A DNA stretch of 64,000 bases from Loripinus fragilis (Eukaryota; Mollusca; Bivalvia; Lucinida; Lucinidae). Numbering within the stretch: the stretch's first letter is position 1; every line of letters starts with the position of its first letter. Location: positions 18,908,687 through 18,972,686 of the forward strand of contig OZ026522.1 in the NCBI GenBank assembly GCA_964019695.1, written 5' to 3'. A program made the position numbers and the translations under genes. The notes beneath the pieces were generated by a model that was not told where the DNA came from, made no database searches, and was given only the letters and a program-made list of their open reading frames with translations. Shown one piece after another: positions 1 through 11,482 of this stretch.

Positions 1-430
1 GTCGCCAAACGAACCTACCTATTTCAAACTGGTTTCTTCCGCAGTACGGTCATAGTAATATTTCTGTCGTTTAGCAGCCTGTTTTATGTTTTATGAGCCG
101 TTTGAAATGCCGATTGCATGGTTGATTGTAACCATTCGGCATAAGCTATTGGGCATTGGATGTTAGCTCGATCTGGGGGAGGGCCGTACGCTATGACCTG
201 GAATCGACGAGTGACTTTGATTTGTTTTAATGGAAAGCGACCTAACCCTGGTCCAGGTTTACACCGTGCACAGAGATCACAGGCCGTGCACCACCGCTGA
301 ACCGTCTCACCATAATATTTGGCCAGTAGAACCGACGCTTTATCGCTTCGACTGTTCTGTCTCTACCGAAATGTCAAGCTGTTCTATTTTGGTGTAATTC
401 AGTAAATATGTCCCTTCTCATAGACTCAGG
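1..430 (-). pseudogene. Integrase remnant: zinc-binding tail joined to C-terminal region, catalytic core missing
   Basis: On the minus strand at about 240-400 a frame reads through a CDLC/ARCKPGPG segment, the end of the HHCC zinc-binding domain of a gypsy integrase. It then passes within ~30 codons to a YAEWLQSTMQSAF segment and, after a frameshift, KRQKYYYDR, which belong to the region after the integrase core. The roughly 140-residue DDE catalytic core expected between them is absent. An internal deletion plus frameshifts is the simplest reading. Confidence 0.7.
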
Positions 431-473
431 GGCGACTAAGGTGAGATAACTATGCTCCTCCCTCATGTATCTT

Positions 474-749
474 TTATATAACACCCCATGCTTGATTTCT
501 AGCAGGTCCCATTGATATACAAAGTTTTAACATTTTGTGCATAGTTAATGAGAGTCTCTTTTGGGGGCCTCTCATATTTTCCTTGCTCCTTAACACGGGG
601 GTGATACTAGGGTCCTCTAACTGCAAATTTCGCAATTCCTCGTGGGATTTTGCATTTATCCAGTTGGGTAAGGGGTCAATGTCTATAGGCCTATCGTCCG
701 GCGCGATGTTGGATGGGTGTGGTTGCCCCTCAGCACAATTAGTTCTCAA
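474..749 (-). pseudogene. Pol fragment between RNase H and integrase of the gypsy element
   Basis: A 91-codon open stretch containing LQLEDPSITPVL. This is typical of the linker between RNase H and the integrase zinc finger in Ty3/gypsy polyproteins, where a residue run on 'days/terms of work' precedes the HHCC finger. Its position, between the RNase H frame (861-1412) and the integrase remnant (<430), agrees. No catalytic residues are expected here. Confidence 0.6.
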
Positions 750-860
750 GGAACTGACAACGGACGCGTCCCCATCCGTAGACTGTGAGTCCGGTTGTTG
801 CTGATAGGGGCTAAGCTACTGTCCGTCATAACACGGGCTATAGGGCCAATCGGAGGCTCT

Positions 861-1412
861 TTAAATGCAGTCTACACATGTTTCACGTTTACACTTACGC
901 AGGCGAATTCTGGATAGTGCATCCACGTGCTTCATGGCGCTACCTTTCCAATGGGATATGGTAAAGTCATAGGTGTCTAAGACGGTGAGCCACCTGCTTA
1001 ACATACCATCTGCGTCTTTGAAGGTTTTAATCCATACCAAGCTGGCATGATCGGTGCCAATCTCAAAAGGCCTTCCCATAAAGTAGTGGGAATAGTATCT
1101 CACAAAAAAGATCACTGCATAAAGTTCGCGCATAGTGGTACAATAATTCTGCTGTGTTTTAGTCAAGGTTTTGCTGCCATATGATATCACCACTTCCTTT
1201 CCATCTTGTTCCTGTGATAAAATGGTACAGATGCCGTATCCTGACGCATCTGTTTGTAGAATAAATTTCCCATTACGGATGGGGTAAACTACCAGCAGAG
1301 GTGTTATTAAACTGCGTTTCAACTCATTAAATGCATCTTCACACGTTTCATCCGATTTGAATTCACTGACTTCCTGGTGAGATAATTCAATGGGTGTGCT
1401 ATCGCTGCACAA
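861..1412 (-). pseudogene. RNase H domain of the gypsy Pol
   Basis: 183 codons. Visible motifs: LQTDASGYG with the first catalytic Asp, YGSKTLTKTQQNYCTTMREL with the Glu-bearing helix, FEIGTDHASL with the next Asp, and RWLTVLDTYDFTISHWKG before HVDALSR. This is the standard RT-linked RNase H of Ty3/gypsy elements, which removes the RNA strand during reverse transcription. It overlaps the RT frame (1319-1855) in another phase, so a frameshift separates RT from RNase H near 1319-1412. Confidence 0.88.
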
Positions 1413-1978
1413 TTTGGAATGAATGAACGGTTAAAATTTACAAGGCCTAGAAAACTTTTCATCTCTGTACGATTTTGATGTCTGGGCCAGTCTTGAATTG
1501 CTTCCCTTTTGGTGGGATCACAACGGGTCCCATATTCAGTGGGGATGTGACCAAGAAATGCCACGGAGCGCTGGAAAAATTTGCATTTACTTGGCTTTAA
1601 TTTTAAATTTGCTGCCTTAAGACGGGAGAAAACGACCTTTAGGTAACTTAGGGTGGTATCAAATGTTGAGCCAAAGATTATCACGTCATCTAGGTAACAT
1701 ATACATTTTACCCATTGCAAATTTCCAAGAACCCTTTCCATAACACGCTCATATGTGGCCCCCGAATTACAGAGACCAAAAGGTAACACTAAGAAGTGAA
1801 ATAAGCCACGTGTAGGTGTTGTTAAGGCTGTCTTTTTCTTGTGGCTTGGCTCCATGGGTATCTGCCACTAACAAGCGGCCATATCGATGGTATTATACCA
1901 CCTTGACCCAGAAAGTTTGTCAAAAATTTGGGGAATGCTCTGTAAAGGATAAGCATCTTTTTTAGTTACCCCGTTAAG
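1319..1978 (-). pseudogene. Reverse transcriptase palm/thumb of the gypsy Pol
   Basis: Beyond the 178-codon open frame (1319-1855) the homology extends upstream to about 1978 with NGVTKKDAYPLQ and WYNTIDMA, broken by a stop. The open part has LPFGLCNSGATYERVME, the catalytic YLDD box (CYLDDVIIFG), KPSKCKFFQ, and FLGLVNFNRSFIPN before the RNase H. The RT fingers (RFAIDF) lie 5.6 kb away at 7.6 kb because a LINE is inserted between them. Confidence 0.88.
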
Positions 1979-2303
1979 GCCATGATGATGATGATGATGA
2001 TAATGAGTTGGAGTTTAACGACGCATCAACCCTTTTGGGTCATTAGCGTCATCAAGGTTAGGTAAGAGAAGTATTATTGAACAATAAAACTATAATAGAT
2101 TAGCTAAAATATTAACATTTAACACATTAATTTTTGAGTATATCCAAGACAATGAAATAGTAACCATTTTACAGCGAAGATCATGTACACTATCTGACAA
2201 CTACATAGGCTAATCAGATAACTATACATGCTCTTCTCCTGCAAAAAAGAAGAAATGATATGCTGAAAGCAAGTTAAAAAATAAACAGTTCAAAGGAAAA
2301 TAG

Positions 2304-5300
2304 CTACAATTTGTTAAAAAGATTAATCTCTTTTAAGAATAAGAAGACATTATCAATAGATACATCATTAAACAATTGTTTGATTGCATCAACATGAAAA
2401 TATTTGTTTCTTATATGAGAAAAATCACCACATTCAAGTATAAAATGGCAGACTGTAAAGAGTGCATCACATCCAAAACAATACGGTGGCTCCTCTCGTT
2501 TTAAAAGATATGAGTGTGTGATCCTTGTATGACCAATACGTAAACGAGCAAGGACGACTTCTTCTTGTCTGATATTTCGTATTACAGTTTGAGATTGTCC
2601 GGTCACAGGTTTAATCTCAACTAGTTTATTACCAACACTGTTATTCCATTAAATTTGCCATTTGTTTAAAATGTACCTATTGATAAAAGATTTAAAATTT
2701 TGCATAAGGTAATGAAAAGTTTGCAGGGTGTAAAATCAATGAATCTTTTGCTTTTTGATCCACACTTTCATTCCCAGCAATGCCAATGTGGCTAGGGATC
2801 CAACAGTAAACTATTTCATTTAATTCTGATAAATCATGATGTTTTTCAAGTAGTTTTTGAATTTGGTTTTTTTTGAAGATGTATGATCTAAATATTTTAA
2901 TACTGATAGGGAGTCTGAAAATATAATAAATTTGTTTGAAGTTTCACAGTCGGCAATATGATCTAATGCTAAATCTATAGCTTTTGCTTCTGCTGTAAAA
3001 ATTGAGGACCCATCTGGAATTCGCATAGTTTCAGAGAAGTCATCAGATACTTCTGCGCATCCTACTTTCATATCGTCTTTTGAACCATCTGTATAATTGT
3101 GCTTTAGCTTATAGTCCATGTAATGTGATTTTAGCTCCTGGAAATTAGATTTCATGATAATTGGACTTGTTTCTGATTTCTTACCAGAGTGTAAATCGAA
3201 AATAAGTTTGGGTTTATTTATACACCATGCTGGTACATTTGGTGTAAAAGTTTTATCTATGTTTTCAAAGTTTATGTTTGCAGATTCCAGGACTGGTAAA
3301 GTTCTGACGCCAAAAGATTTAATAAAATTTGGTTTGCTTTCATAAAGATCTGTGTATTTTGGCTGAAAGGTTACATCATGAGCTGGATTTGAATTATTTT
3401 CAGCAATTCTAATAGCATATTGTAAAGAAAGTTTTTCTCTACGTGTATTTAAAGATGGCTCATCTGCCTCAACATAAAGACTTGCAGTAGGGGATGTTCT
3501 AAATGCTCCTAAGGCTAATCTAAGACCTTGATGATGGATAGGGTCAAGCATAGCTAGATAAGATTTTCTTGCCGATCCATAAACAATGGATCCATAGTCT
3601 AGTTTTGAACCTATCAAAGATCGATATAATTGTTAGAGTGTTGTTCGATCTGCACCCCAAGTAGTGTGAGATAAAACTTTCAATATGTTCAAGGATTTAA
3701 GGCACTTTGCCTTCAAGTATTTAATAATCAGGATAAAACTAAGCTTTTTGTCAAATATCAAACCAAGCTATTTGTATTCCTGTACAACAGGAATAGGTGA
3801 TCCATGTAATGTAAGTACTGGATCATCATGTTGCTTTCGCAATTGACAGAAATGTACACACTGTGTTTTTGACTTGGAAAATTTAAAGCCATTGTTAGTG
3901 GCCCAATGTTTTATCTTGTTTAAGTTTTGCTGTGGATGCATTTCAATTGTTCGCATGCTTTTTGATCGAAAGCAAATACAAAAATCATCACATAGAGAGA
4001 GCAATCTGTTAAATTATTTAGGCATTTAACAATATCATTGATTTTAATATTAAAAAGAGTTGTAGATAATACACCACCCTGTGGGACCCCCTGCTCCTGA
4101 TCATATAAATCAGAAAGAGTGGATCCCACCCTCACCTGCATTGTGCAGTCAGCAAGAAAGCTTTCAATAAAAGTAGGTAGTCTACCTCTTAGTCCTAGTT
4201 TATGAACATCTTTCATAATGCCATATCTCCATGTGGTATCGTATGCTTTTTCCAAGTCAAAAAGACAGCTAAAACGTGTTCCTTTTTAACAAAGGCATCA
4301 CGTATGAAAGTTTCCAATCTAACTAAATTATCATTTGTACTACGGCCAGCTCGAAAACTCGACTGATACTGTGATAAAAGATTTTTGGATTCTAAATACT
4401 AAATCAACCTTTTATTAATCATCCTTTCCAAAGTTTTACAAAGACAACTTGTAAGAGCTATAGGTCTATAATTGGTTGGCTCAGCATAATCTTTCCCTGG
4501 TTTGGGTATAGGTATTACAGTGGCTAATCGCCAGTCTTCGGGAAAATCACCAGTAGTCCATATATGATTAAATATACCTAAAAGAGCTTGGAGGGAACTT
4601 TCTAGGAGATGTTTAAGCATTTGATAATGTATTTCATCTGGTCCAGTTGCAGAATCATGTGATTGTTTAATTGTATCCAAAAGTTCATCAAACTTAAAAA
4701 GATTATTATATTCCTCAGTATTTGCAGACTTGAAATTAAGTTTAATTTTTTCATGTTCTGCTTTAACTTTTTGAATTTTTTCAGAGTAATTTCTTGAACA
4801 TGAATTGTTTAGAAATGTTTCTCCAAAGGTTTCAGCTATATCAAATTTACTTGTTGACTTTGTTTCTGCAATGGGATGGTTTAAATGGGTGTAGCTGGGT
4901 GACTTTGTCTTACCAGATATTTTTCTTATCATATCCCAAACCTTTTTATAGGGGTTTTGTAATTAATTTTTGAAACGTAAGAACGCCATGACTTTCGTTT
5001 CGATATCTTAATTGTTCTGCGAGCCTTTGCTCTAAATACTTTACTTCATTTAAATTGTCCTTAGTTGGATATTTTTTGAATTTATTTAGAGCTTTTTCCT
5101 CGTTTTAATAGCTTCTTTACATTCATCATTGTACCATGGATTACTTTTTGTTGGATTTGTTGAGGTCTTGGGTATACATTTAGAAGATATATCAATAAGG
5201 GAAGAGGTGAAATCAGATAAAGGGTCTGAAGAATCTTTAAAATTTTCAGTTGATATTTTATTTGAGCATAAACAGTGAAATAATTCCCAATTAGCTTTAT

Positions 5301-5995
5301 TCAATTTCCATTTGAGATTATGATCTTCTATTGTGGAAGTATTACTTTCAATAAGGATAGGAAAATGATCACTATGATGTTGATCATTACAAACAGACCA
5401 ACTAAAGTCAAGGAAAAGAGATGGATGACATAAGGAAAGATCTATAGAAGAGAAAGAGCCTGTTGGATAGTGCATATATGTGTATGACTTGTCATTCATA
5501 AGACAAATATCATTGTTTGTAATACAATTTTCAATGAGTTCACCTCTGGAATTATTTTCTTTATTACCCCAGAGTTACTATGACCATTAAAATCTCCTAA
5601 GAGTAAATATGGAGAAGGAAGCTGCTTTAATAAAGAATCAAGATGTTAAGTTTTTAAGGTAAAGGAAGGTGGAATATAAATAGAACATATAGTTATTTCT
5701 TTATCTAACGTAACAGAAACAGCAGTTGCTTGCAGTTCTGTGGTTAACACTATAATTCGTTGAGGACAAGAAGATTTAACAAAGATAGAGCTACCGCCAG
5801 AAGGTCTTTGGCAGTCAGAATGAATATAGATATATATGTTAAAACCTTTAAGGGTTACATTATCATTAGGTTTTAAGAAGGTCTCTTGAAGACAAAAAAT
5901 AGATGTTTTTGTTGTTCCGGTATTATGGATATTTCATCAAATTTTGGTTTCAGACCTCGACAATTCAATTATATGATTTTGTGCTTAAAATTCAT
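2304..5995 (-). pseudogene. LINE ORF2: APE endonuclease, reverse transcriptase, RNase H, C-terminal CCHC region
   Basis: Start at 5995. Endonuclease motifs across frames: LNCRGL, a QET box, SGGSSIFV, LLGDFNGHS and SDHFPI. RT: TGPDEIHYQMLKHL, YRPIALTSCLCKTLERMI, KAYDTTWRYGI, QGVPQGGVLSTTLF, then the catalytic box near 3990, where a missing base breaks a YVDD-like motif. RNase H: YTDGSK, EAKAIDLALD, FSDSLS and WIPSHIGIAGNE. The tail is RIGHTRITHSYLL with CFGCD and CHFILEC. Open pieces at 5086-5499, 4399-4932, 3920-4255, 3768-4004, 2820-3617 and 2304-2606 lie in different phases. The enzyme would nick the target and copy the element's RNA; this copy cannot. Confidence 0.87.
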
Positions 5996-6177
5996 TGGAG
6001 ATAAAAAGGATAAAATGAATAAAACTAGTAAAAAGATGGAAACTTTAATGTAATATATGTATTAGACTTACTTGGTTTGATCTTTGCGAGATTTTTGATC
6101 ACTGTACTCTTCTGCTTCCATTTGTTCTAGGTTTGAAAATGTATTGTTAAGTTTGATGGGTTCATCTTTAACCCTGG

Positions 6178-7449
6178 TTAATTTGATTTTATCTCTTTGA
6201 TTTTTCTTTGGAGATTGGCTTTTCTTTCTTGGGCTTGTTTGATTTTTTGACCGTGATTCCCTGTTTTTTGCTGGTTCAACATGTGATGTACTTGGTTTTG
6301 GTGTTGATGCAGTTGTTTTAGGCTTGGATGTTGTAGCTTGAGATGAATTTTTATTTTTATTTGGTTCTTTTTTCTTCCTGTTAGAACTTTGGTACTTGAG
6401 GTGATGACTTTGTCGTTTTCATCAACCTGTGTGCTCACTGTCTTTGTTTCAGGCTTTCTAGTTGCTGACTGAATACTTGTAGAAAGAGTGACCTCAGGTT
6501 TTTGCTCAACCATCTTTCTGGCTTCAATGTATGTAATGTTGTTTGTATCTTTTACTCTCATTATTTCTTTTTCTTTTTTCCAAACTTCACAAACATTGGA
6601 GCGAGAAAGATGATTGAGCCCACAGTTTACACATTTTACTTGGTTAGGGCATTTGCTTTCCAAATGGTCAAAGCCACCAGTACCACATTTCTCACAGACT
6701 GAAGCATAATCTACAGGGCAATCTCCTTTATGATATCCAAACCTCTGACAATTGAAACACCGAAGAGGGTTTGGAACATATATTGTAACTGGTATAATTC
6801 TGTAGAAGATCTTCAACGATTTTGGAACTGTTATTGTATTGAATGTAAGTAAAATAGTATTTGTTTCAATAGTTTCATGTTCTTTTTTGATGGTAAAACG
6901 TTTTGCAGCAATGACGCCTTGATTTTTGAGGTAAACACAAATAGCATATTCAGATTCTCCTTTCAGGGCTCTATCCTTTATAATTCCTCTGGATGTATTT
7001 AAAGTCTTGTGTTCCGATACAGTTACTTTTAGATCAAAGAATTGTTTTGCTTTCAGAAGGTTGTCTGTCTGTGTTTTTCTTGTTGTTTCCACTAATAAAG
7101 TTTTGTTTTTAAGTTTTTTGACAGTTTTAACAGTTCCAATGAGTGCCTCAATTTGTTTTTCTATTATGAAAGGAGATAAATTGGTAATTTGTTTTTCATC
7201 ATCATCTGACTTTATGACCAAAAATCTTGCAAAGTTTTCTGGTTTGAAAAATGTTGAAGTACTTGTTTCATCATCAGAGTCCTGTCGCAGTCTTTTCTTG
7301 TTAGAATTCTGTTGAGATAGATTCTGATAATTGTCCTGAGACAAATATCCTGGATTGGGGGTCGAACCCAGGCCTAGGCCTGGGGATGAAGGAGGGACCA
7401 TGGTAGAAATATTTTCAGCATGATCCATAGTGTTTGGTTTTATTTTCAA
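6178..7449 (-). CDS. LINE ORF1 gag-like RNA-binding protein
   Basis: 423 codons, open. The start is probably MDHAENIS, 7 codons into the frame. An N-terminal low-complexity part is followed by a basic region and, at about residues 230-285, zinc knuckles: CFNCQRFGYHKGDC, CEKCGTGGFDHLESKC and CVNCGLNHLSRSNVC. This is the usual gag-like ORF1 of I/Jockey-type LINEs, which packages the element RNA. After about residue 355 another frame encodes a better Lys/Pro/Ser/Thr-rich tail, so a frameshift lies near 6385. Confidence 0.8.
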   Translation of the reverse strand: MKIKPNTMDHAENISTMVPPSSPGLGLGSTPNPGYLSQDNYQNLSQQNSNKKRLRQDSDDETSTSTFFKPENFARFLVIKSDDDEKQITNLSPFIIEKQIEALIGTVKTVKKLKNKTLLVETTRKTQTDNLLKAKQFFDLKVTVSEHKTLNTSRGIIKDRALKGESEYAICVYLKNQGVIAAKRFTIKKEHETIETNTILLTFNTITVPKSLKIFYRIIPVTIYVPNPLRCFNCQRFGYHKGDCPVDYASVCEKCGTGGFDHLESKCPNQVKCVNCGLNHLSRSNVCEVWKKEKEIMRVKDTNNITYIEARKMVEQKPEVTLSTSIQSATRKPETKTVSTQVDENDKVITSSTKVLTGRKKNQIKIKIHLKLQHPSLKQLHQHQNQVHHMLNQQKTGNHGQKIKQAQERKANLQRKIKEIKSN

Positions 7450-7575
7450 TAGTTATGTGCTTCACCCACCGTGGAGCCCAACAAGGGAACGCATATATGG
7501 AAATGGCTCTCCAATTTCCTACGTTAAAGCTACATACCTACTATACTCCGATTCATATTTTCCAGTAGTTCTCCC
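7450..7575 (-). other. LINE 5' untranslated region and insertion joint
   Basis: 126 bases between ORF1 and the point where gypsy RT sequence resumes. The joint is placed at 7575/7576 because the gypsy frame stays homologous up to AAGCT (7576-7580). I see no recognisable promoter motif here. Confidence 0.5.
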
Positions 7576-7830
7576 AGCTTAAGAAAATCTATAGCAAATC
7601 TGTATGTTCCATCTGATTTTTTAACGAGACAAATAGGTGCAGACCATGGGCTGTCACTAGGTTCAATCACCTTCTGTTGCAACATTTTATCTAATTCAGT
7701 TTCAATGATTTTGGGCTGTGCAATAGGGCATTTCCGAGGGAGAATCTTAATTGGTTTCGCATCGCCAGTTTCAATTCTATGATATGCCAAGTCTTTTTTC
7801 CCTAATTTTCCATCGAGACCTACAAATATA
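7576..7830 (-). pseudogene. Reverse transcriptase N-terminal fingers of the gypsy Pol
   Basis: The frame reads KKDLAYHRIETGDAKPIK, PIAQPKIIETELDKMLQQ, VIEPSDSPWSAPICLVKK and DGTYRFAIDF, the classic start of a Ty3/gypsy RT. The open frame runs from 7530 to 7916, but its ends are LINE and TIR-element sequence. Only 7576-7830 belongs to the gypsy element. Confidence 0.88.
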
Positions 7831-9034
7831 CTGAGCGAAACTTCCAAACCGCCACTCGACATTTTCTCATATATCTTAACATATATGATACGTACATGGC
7901 TAAAATTTACACTCAATATGGAAAAATCAATTGAACAGAACCTGTAAAAATTTCATTTTTATAAATTGAAAATAACATGCTCAATTGATAGACTGTATAA
8001 AGACACCATCACATTTCATTTTCACACAAACGCTAGAATTTGAACTCATCGCTTAAAACCGAGTATTTAATGGACCTAAAGTAAAAACACCAAATTTATG
8101 GTGTTATAAATGGACATAATTGAACATTTTTGGGTTTCGCTTTTATTAAGTAGCAATTTTCAGGTAATCCACAATTTTCCTATGGAAGCCCATATGACAT
8201 AAAACAACCCAAGAATGCTTTATGGAGATGAAATGTTTTTGTCCACAATATAACTGAAGCTTTCTGGTGCTGTAAATGGAAAGTATTGAACACTATCGTG
8301 ATTATTTTGTAATAAAGAAGCAATTTTCATGCAATTCAGTGCTCCTATGGAGGCCCATATGGCCTAAAAGAACACAGAAATGTGTTTATGGTGATGAAAT
8401 GTTTTTGTCCTCAAAATTATTGAAACATCCGTCACCCATTAACCGTTTATTGCACATCAATCTCAACACTCCCGACGTTCAAATGCAGCATTTGTGCATC
8501 ATTGCACCAATGTATGGTGGACTATACAGGACATTTTATGACATACATAAAACTCAGTTTTTGTCGATTTTTCTCGTCATACCGGTGCAAAAATGAAAAA
8601 TGGCCAACATGTTATGGTGTAAACTTTCGGCTCTATCAGAACATGTCAACTTTATGATAAATTATGAATCAGTCTCAGCAAGGCCCCGTTTTCGATTGAA
8701 CCCACAGCCCGACCCCTCTACTTTATACTCATACAACCCAAACGTTGGCATTTTCGTGATAAAATAAGGTTGTCCGATAGTTGTCGATGAATATACGAGT
8801 ATATACATGGCGTAAAACATTTAACATCTGTGTGCCACGTGCAAAACAGGTATAAGAACTCTATCGTTACGCATAAATGAACATCCTTATTGATTCAAAC
8901 TGTGTTGTGTTCAATCGACGCATACATGTGTCCAAATATGCTGTGTCAAATATCATTTCAAACAGTTTAATAATAAATGAGTTATATTGAAAAAATGTGT
9001 TTTGTTAACTGGCGGTTTAGAAGTTTCGTTCAGT
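7831..9034. mobile_element. Non-autonomous TIR element (TA-flanked) inserted in gypsy pol
   Basis: Both ends carry a ~24-bp inverted repeat (CTGARCGAAACTTC then YAAACCGCCA; 2 mismatches) at 7831 and 9034, flanked by TA on each side (7829-7830 and 9035-9036; TATA also fits). TA duplication and a CTGA start suit the Tc1/mariner superfamily. There is no transposase; the 106-codon ORF at 8276-8596 has no recognisable features. Two ~155-bp direct repeats (about 8098-8254 and 8268-8425) share 'atgaaatgtttttgtcc' and 'cctatggaggcccatatg'-like segments. Confidence 0.8.
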
Positions 9035-9036
9035 AT

Positions 9037-9425
9037 ATGTCTTGAAACTCATTAAGTAGCTGGCTAAACTGTTGCTTTTGCTCGACTGTAAGCTCGTCAG
9101 ACAGATGATCTACTAATGGTTTCAAATGATCTGGTAAGGTACCACAATCACCAGAGTCCTTGGGAGTGCAAGAGTTTTCCACAACTGAACATACATGACC
9201 CAGTACTTCCCCTGCCTTTAGCTTAATGGGTTTGTCTGTCATATTTAAAACTGAGACTTGGGACTCCCCTTCGTTATTTATCAGTGACCTAGCTATCAGT
9301 AACCCCCTCGTTTGGTTACTACTCAAGGGTTCAACAAAATTCATAGCTTCATATAATGGGTAGTCTGTGGAGGCTTTCACAAACAATTCTGATTCAGGGG
9401 GAACATGGGTGGTTTTGTTTATCAA
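9037..9425 (-). pseudogene. Gypsy Pol region between protease and RT
   Basis: 131 codons. NMTDKPIKLKAGEVLGHV and LSDELTVEQKQQFSQLLNEF are typical of the protease-RT linker of metazoan gypsy elements. The frame ends at FQDIY exactly where the TIR element at 9034 begins, and homology resumes on the other side at 7830. Confidence 0.75.
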
Positions 9426-9623
9426 AATTTCTGCTACTTGATTTGAATTACGTTTGAAGAGTCATATCACGCCATCTTTTGTATACCAGGACAAGTTTTT
9501 CCACTTGAGTTGTCTCCCATAAGAGTCAATGAAATCTTGACCTATAATTCCTGCGTTGCCTTGAATGTTCGCCACTAAAAACACCCAATTATATGTTTTG
9601 ACCTCAGTAGCAAACTTGAAAGT

Positions 9624-9923
9624 TCATTGGCCTAATATCTCAAAAGTGGTCCCGTTTGCAGCAACAAAATTTGTTTTTGTAGGAGCTAAGCATGGCCTTT
9701 CAGGTGACATTTTGTTATAAATTTCTTGCGAAATTATGCTTATAGGAGAACCTGTATCAAACAATATTGGAACCTTCAAATGTTCTACTTGAGCATGGAG
9801 ATACCAACAAGCATTTAAGGCATTGTCGATAGTCAACGGCTCTGATAATGTCGCTTCAGCCCGCACTTGAGTGGGTACATGCTGGCCTACATATGCTGTG
9901 TTTGATTGTCTATAGTCTCGCAA
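9624..9923 (-). pseudogene. Retroviral-type aspartic protease of the gypsy element
   Basis: Around residues 45-60 is VPILFDTGSPISIIS with the DTG(S) catalytic triad of retropepsins, followed by FVAANGTTFEILGQ, the flap-proximal strand. The enzyme would cut the Gag-Pol polyprotein. The usual C-terminal hydrophobic-Gly motif lies beyond the end of this frame (below 9624), after a frameshift. Confidence 0.82.
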
Positions 9924-10234
9924 TTTGATTGGGCTGCAAAAGGTGCTTCCGCTTCGCGCACAGTACTCTCAGTACTTTGATTATCTAATAAATTTAAAGA
10001 TTCGTAACTCAGATTGTCTGTCTGTGCCCCTTGATCATTAAATGATTCATATTGCCCCATAATACGTTCCATTATTTCTATAGTCCGCTGAAAGCCAATA
10101 CTACCAGTGCTTTGATTGTTGATTTGTGCATTGTTTCCGTCAGTCTGCTGTCTGGGTCCTATGGGAGCTATTATATGATTGTTAGGAATGATTGTAGGGT
10201 CCTTCGCAAAAGTGACTTTATTATATGGCCTCAA
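9887..10234 (-). pseudogene. Gypsy Gag-Pol spacer, low complexity
   Basis: 115 codons rich in Asn, Gln and Thr between the CCHC knuckle and the protease, overlapping the protease frame by about 37 bases in another phase. No domain is seen. It is kept because position and strand fit the Gag-Pol junction of the same element. Confidence 0.5.
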
Positions 10235-10296
10235 TTTCTCTAAGGCTACCCCGTTGGCCCCGGAGGCAGCCCTTAGAAGTTTTCCTGATCATATGT

Positions 10297-11192
10297 TTGC
10301 TCATTTGTAGGGCATCGCGATGCTATATGACCCTCATGGCCACAACGGAAGCAAATGATTTTTGATAGACCCCTTCGATCATAATTAGGCCTATTATATG
10401 TATGCTCCCTTCGTGATTCATTTCTGTATTTGGTCTCAGACTGATAATTTGATTTTGATGGACTGCGTTGGCCGTCTCGTTATAGGGCTTGCGGGCACGC
10501 TCCGGTTGTCCCATCACTGATTCAAAATTATCTGCGAATTTCAGGACCTCATGCAAAAGACCACTTTCTGTTTCCTTGCACATGTTCAGTTGAAGGTAAT
10601 TTTTGCATTCGCGATTTCCTATGCCGTCCACGAACTGTTCTACGATCAATTTATAATAGATGCTACCCCTCTAATCGGGATAAGCTCTCTCAGCGAGGTA
10701 CTGAAATTCCTGTATAAACTTATCTAGCGTTTCATTCTCTTGTCTACGGCGGCCCTTAAACTTCACGCGATAAAGTGCCACATTGGAAGTGATTCCAAAC
10801 CTTTGAGCAAGAGCTGACTTAAGGAGAACATAATCTTTTGAGACCTTTAACTGTAAGGTGTCAACAAACTCTAAGGCATTTCCCCTTAATGCTATCATTA
10901 GGCGACTACATTTAGTAGAATTCTCCCATTGATTAGATTCCGCTATCTTTTCAAATAGGGATATAAATGTGTCCCATTTATCGCGACCATTATATGTGGG
11001 AACCTCGATATCATCTTTCTTACATGGGTGAAACGATGTTGTAGGTGTCTGCACCCCTTGGGTAACAGTGTTACTATTGTCCGACGACGGGACCGCGTTA
11101 TCTAGCCAGTCACTGGTGAAAAACCCACTATCAGGTAAAAAGGGATTATTCCTGGACGCCCGCGCTGTGTTATCTGCCCCTTTGTTGAACAT
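10297..11192 (-). pseudogene. Gypsy Gag: capsid region and CCHC knuckle
   Basis: Frame 10671-11192 (173 codons) holds PTYNGRDKWDTFISLFEKIA and LMIALRGNALEFVDTL, then FKGRRRQENETLDKFIQEFQ, the capsid-like retrotransposon Gag fold. It continues after a frameshift in 10323-10649 (FVDGIGNRECKNYLQ). A third frame around 10300-10350 gives CFRCGHEGHIASRC, a perfect CX2CX4HX4C nucleocapsid knuckle that binds element RNA. Two frameshifts break the gene. Confidence 0.82.
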
Positions 11193-11233
11193 ATTAATGG
11201 ACTGTGAATTCCCAGGGGCCCTAGAGAATAAAT

Positions 11234-11482
11234 TTAAATTCCCGGGTTGTTGCTCATTAGATTTGAATTGTTATATAAACCTCGATACCCTTGGGAATGA
11301 GGTAATGGGATAAGCGGATTCGCATCATTCTGGTGCGAATGGCCCCCATCCATATTCCAGGGGGAAATACTCTCTGAAACGGAAAATGTGACCGTTTTGG
11401 GTGAGGTCGTCTGGCTGGTATTGTATGACTGGGCAGACGATTCCCATAAAGGAAATGTCTTTTTTACACCTGTATTATGCAT
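11234..11482 (-). pseudogene. Gypsy Gag N-terminal part, second half
   Basis: 82 codons, proline/serine-rich (PLIPLPHSQGYRG). It lies between the capsid frame and the 4.5-kb TIR element at 11494. The remainder of the N-terminus resumes at 15997 with similar composition. No domain is recognised. Confidence 0.5.

Larger units (their letters stand above)
1979..7575 (-). mobile_element. I-group non-LTR retrotransposon (LINE), nearly full length but decayed
   Basis: A two-ORF LINE on the minus strand: gag-like ORF1 with CCHC knuckles (6178-7449), then ORF2 with APE endonuclease, RT and RNase H (5995-2304). It ends in a short (ATC)n tail at about 1980-2005. An RNase H after the RT points to the I group (I/Nimb-like) rather than Jockey. 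It sits inside the gypsy RT gene: the host frame reads DFLKL before it and NGVTKKDAYPL after it. At most 2 bp of target duplication is visible. Confidence 0.85.
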
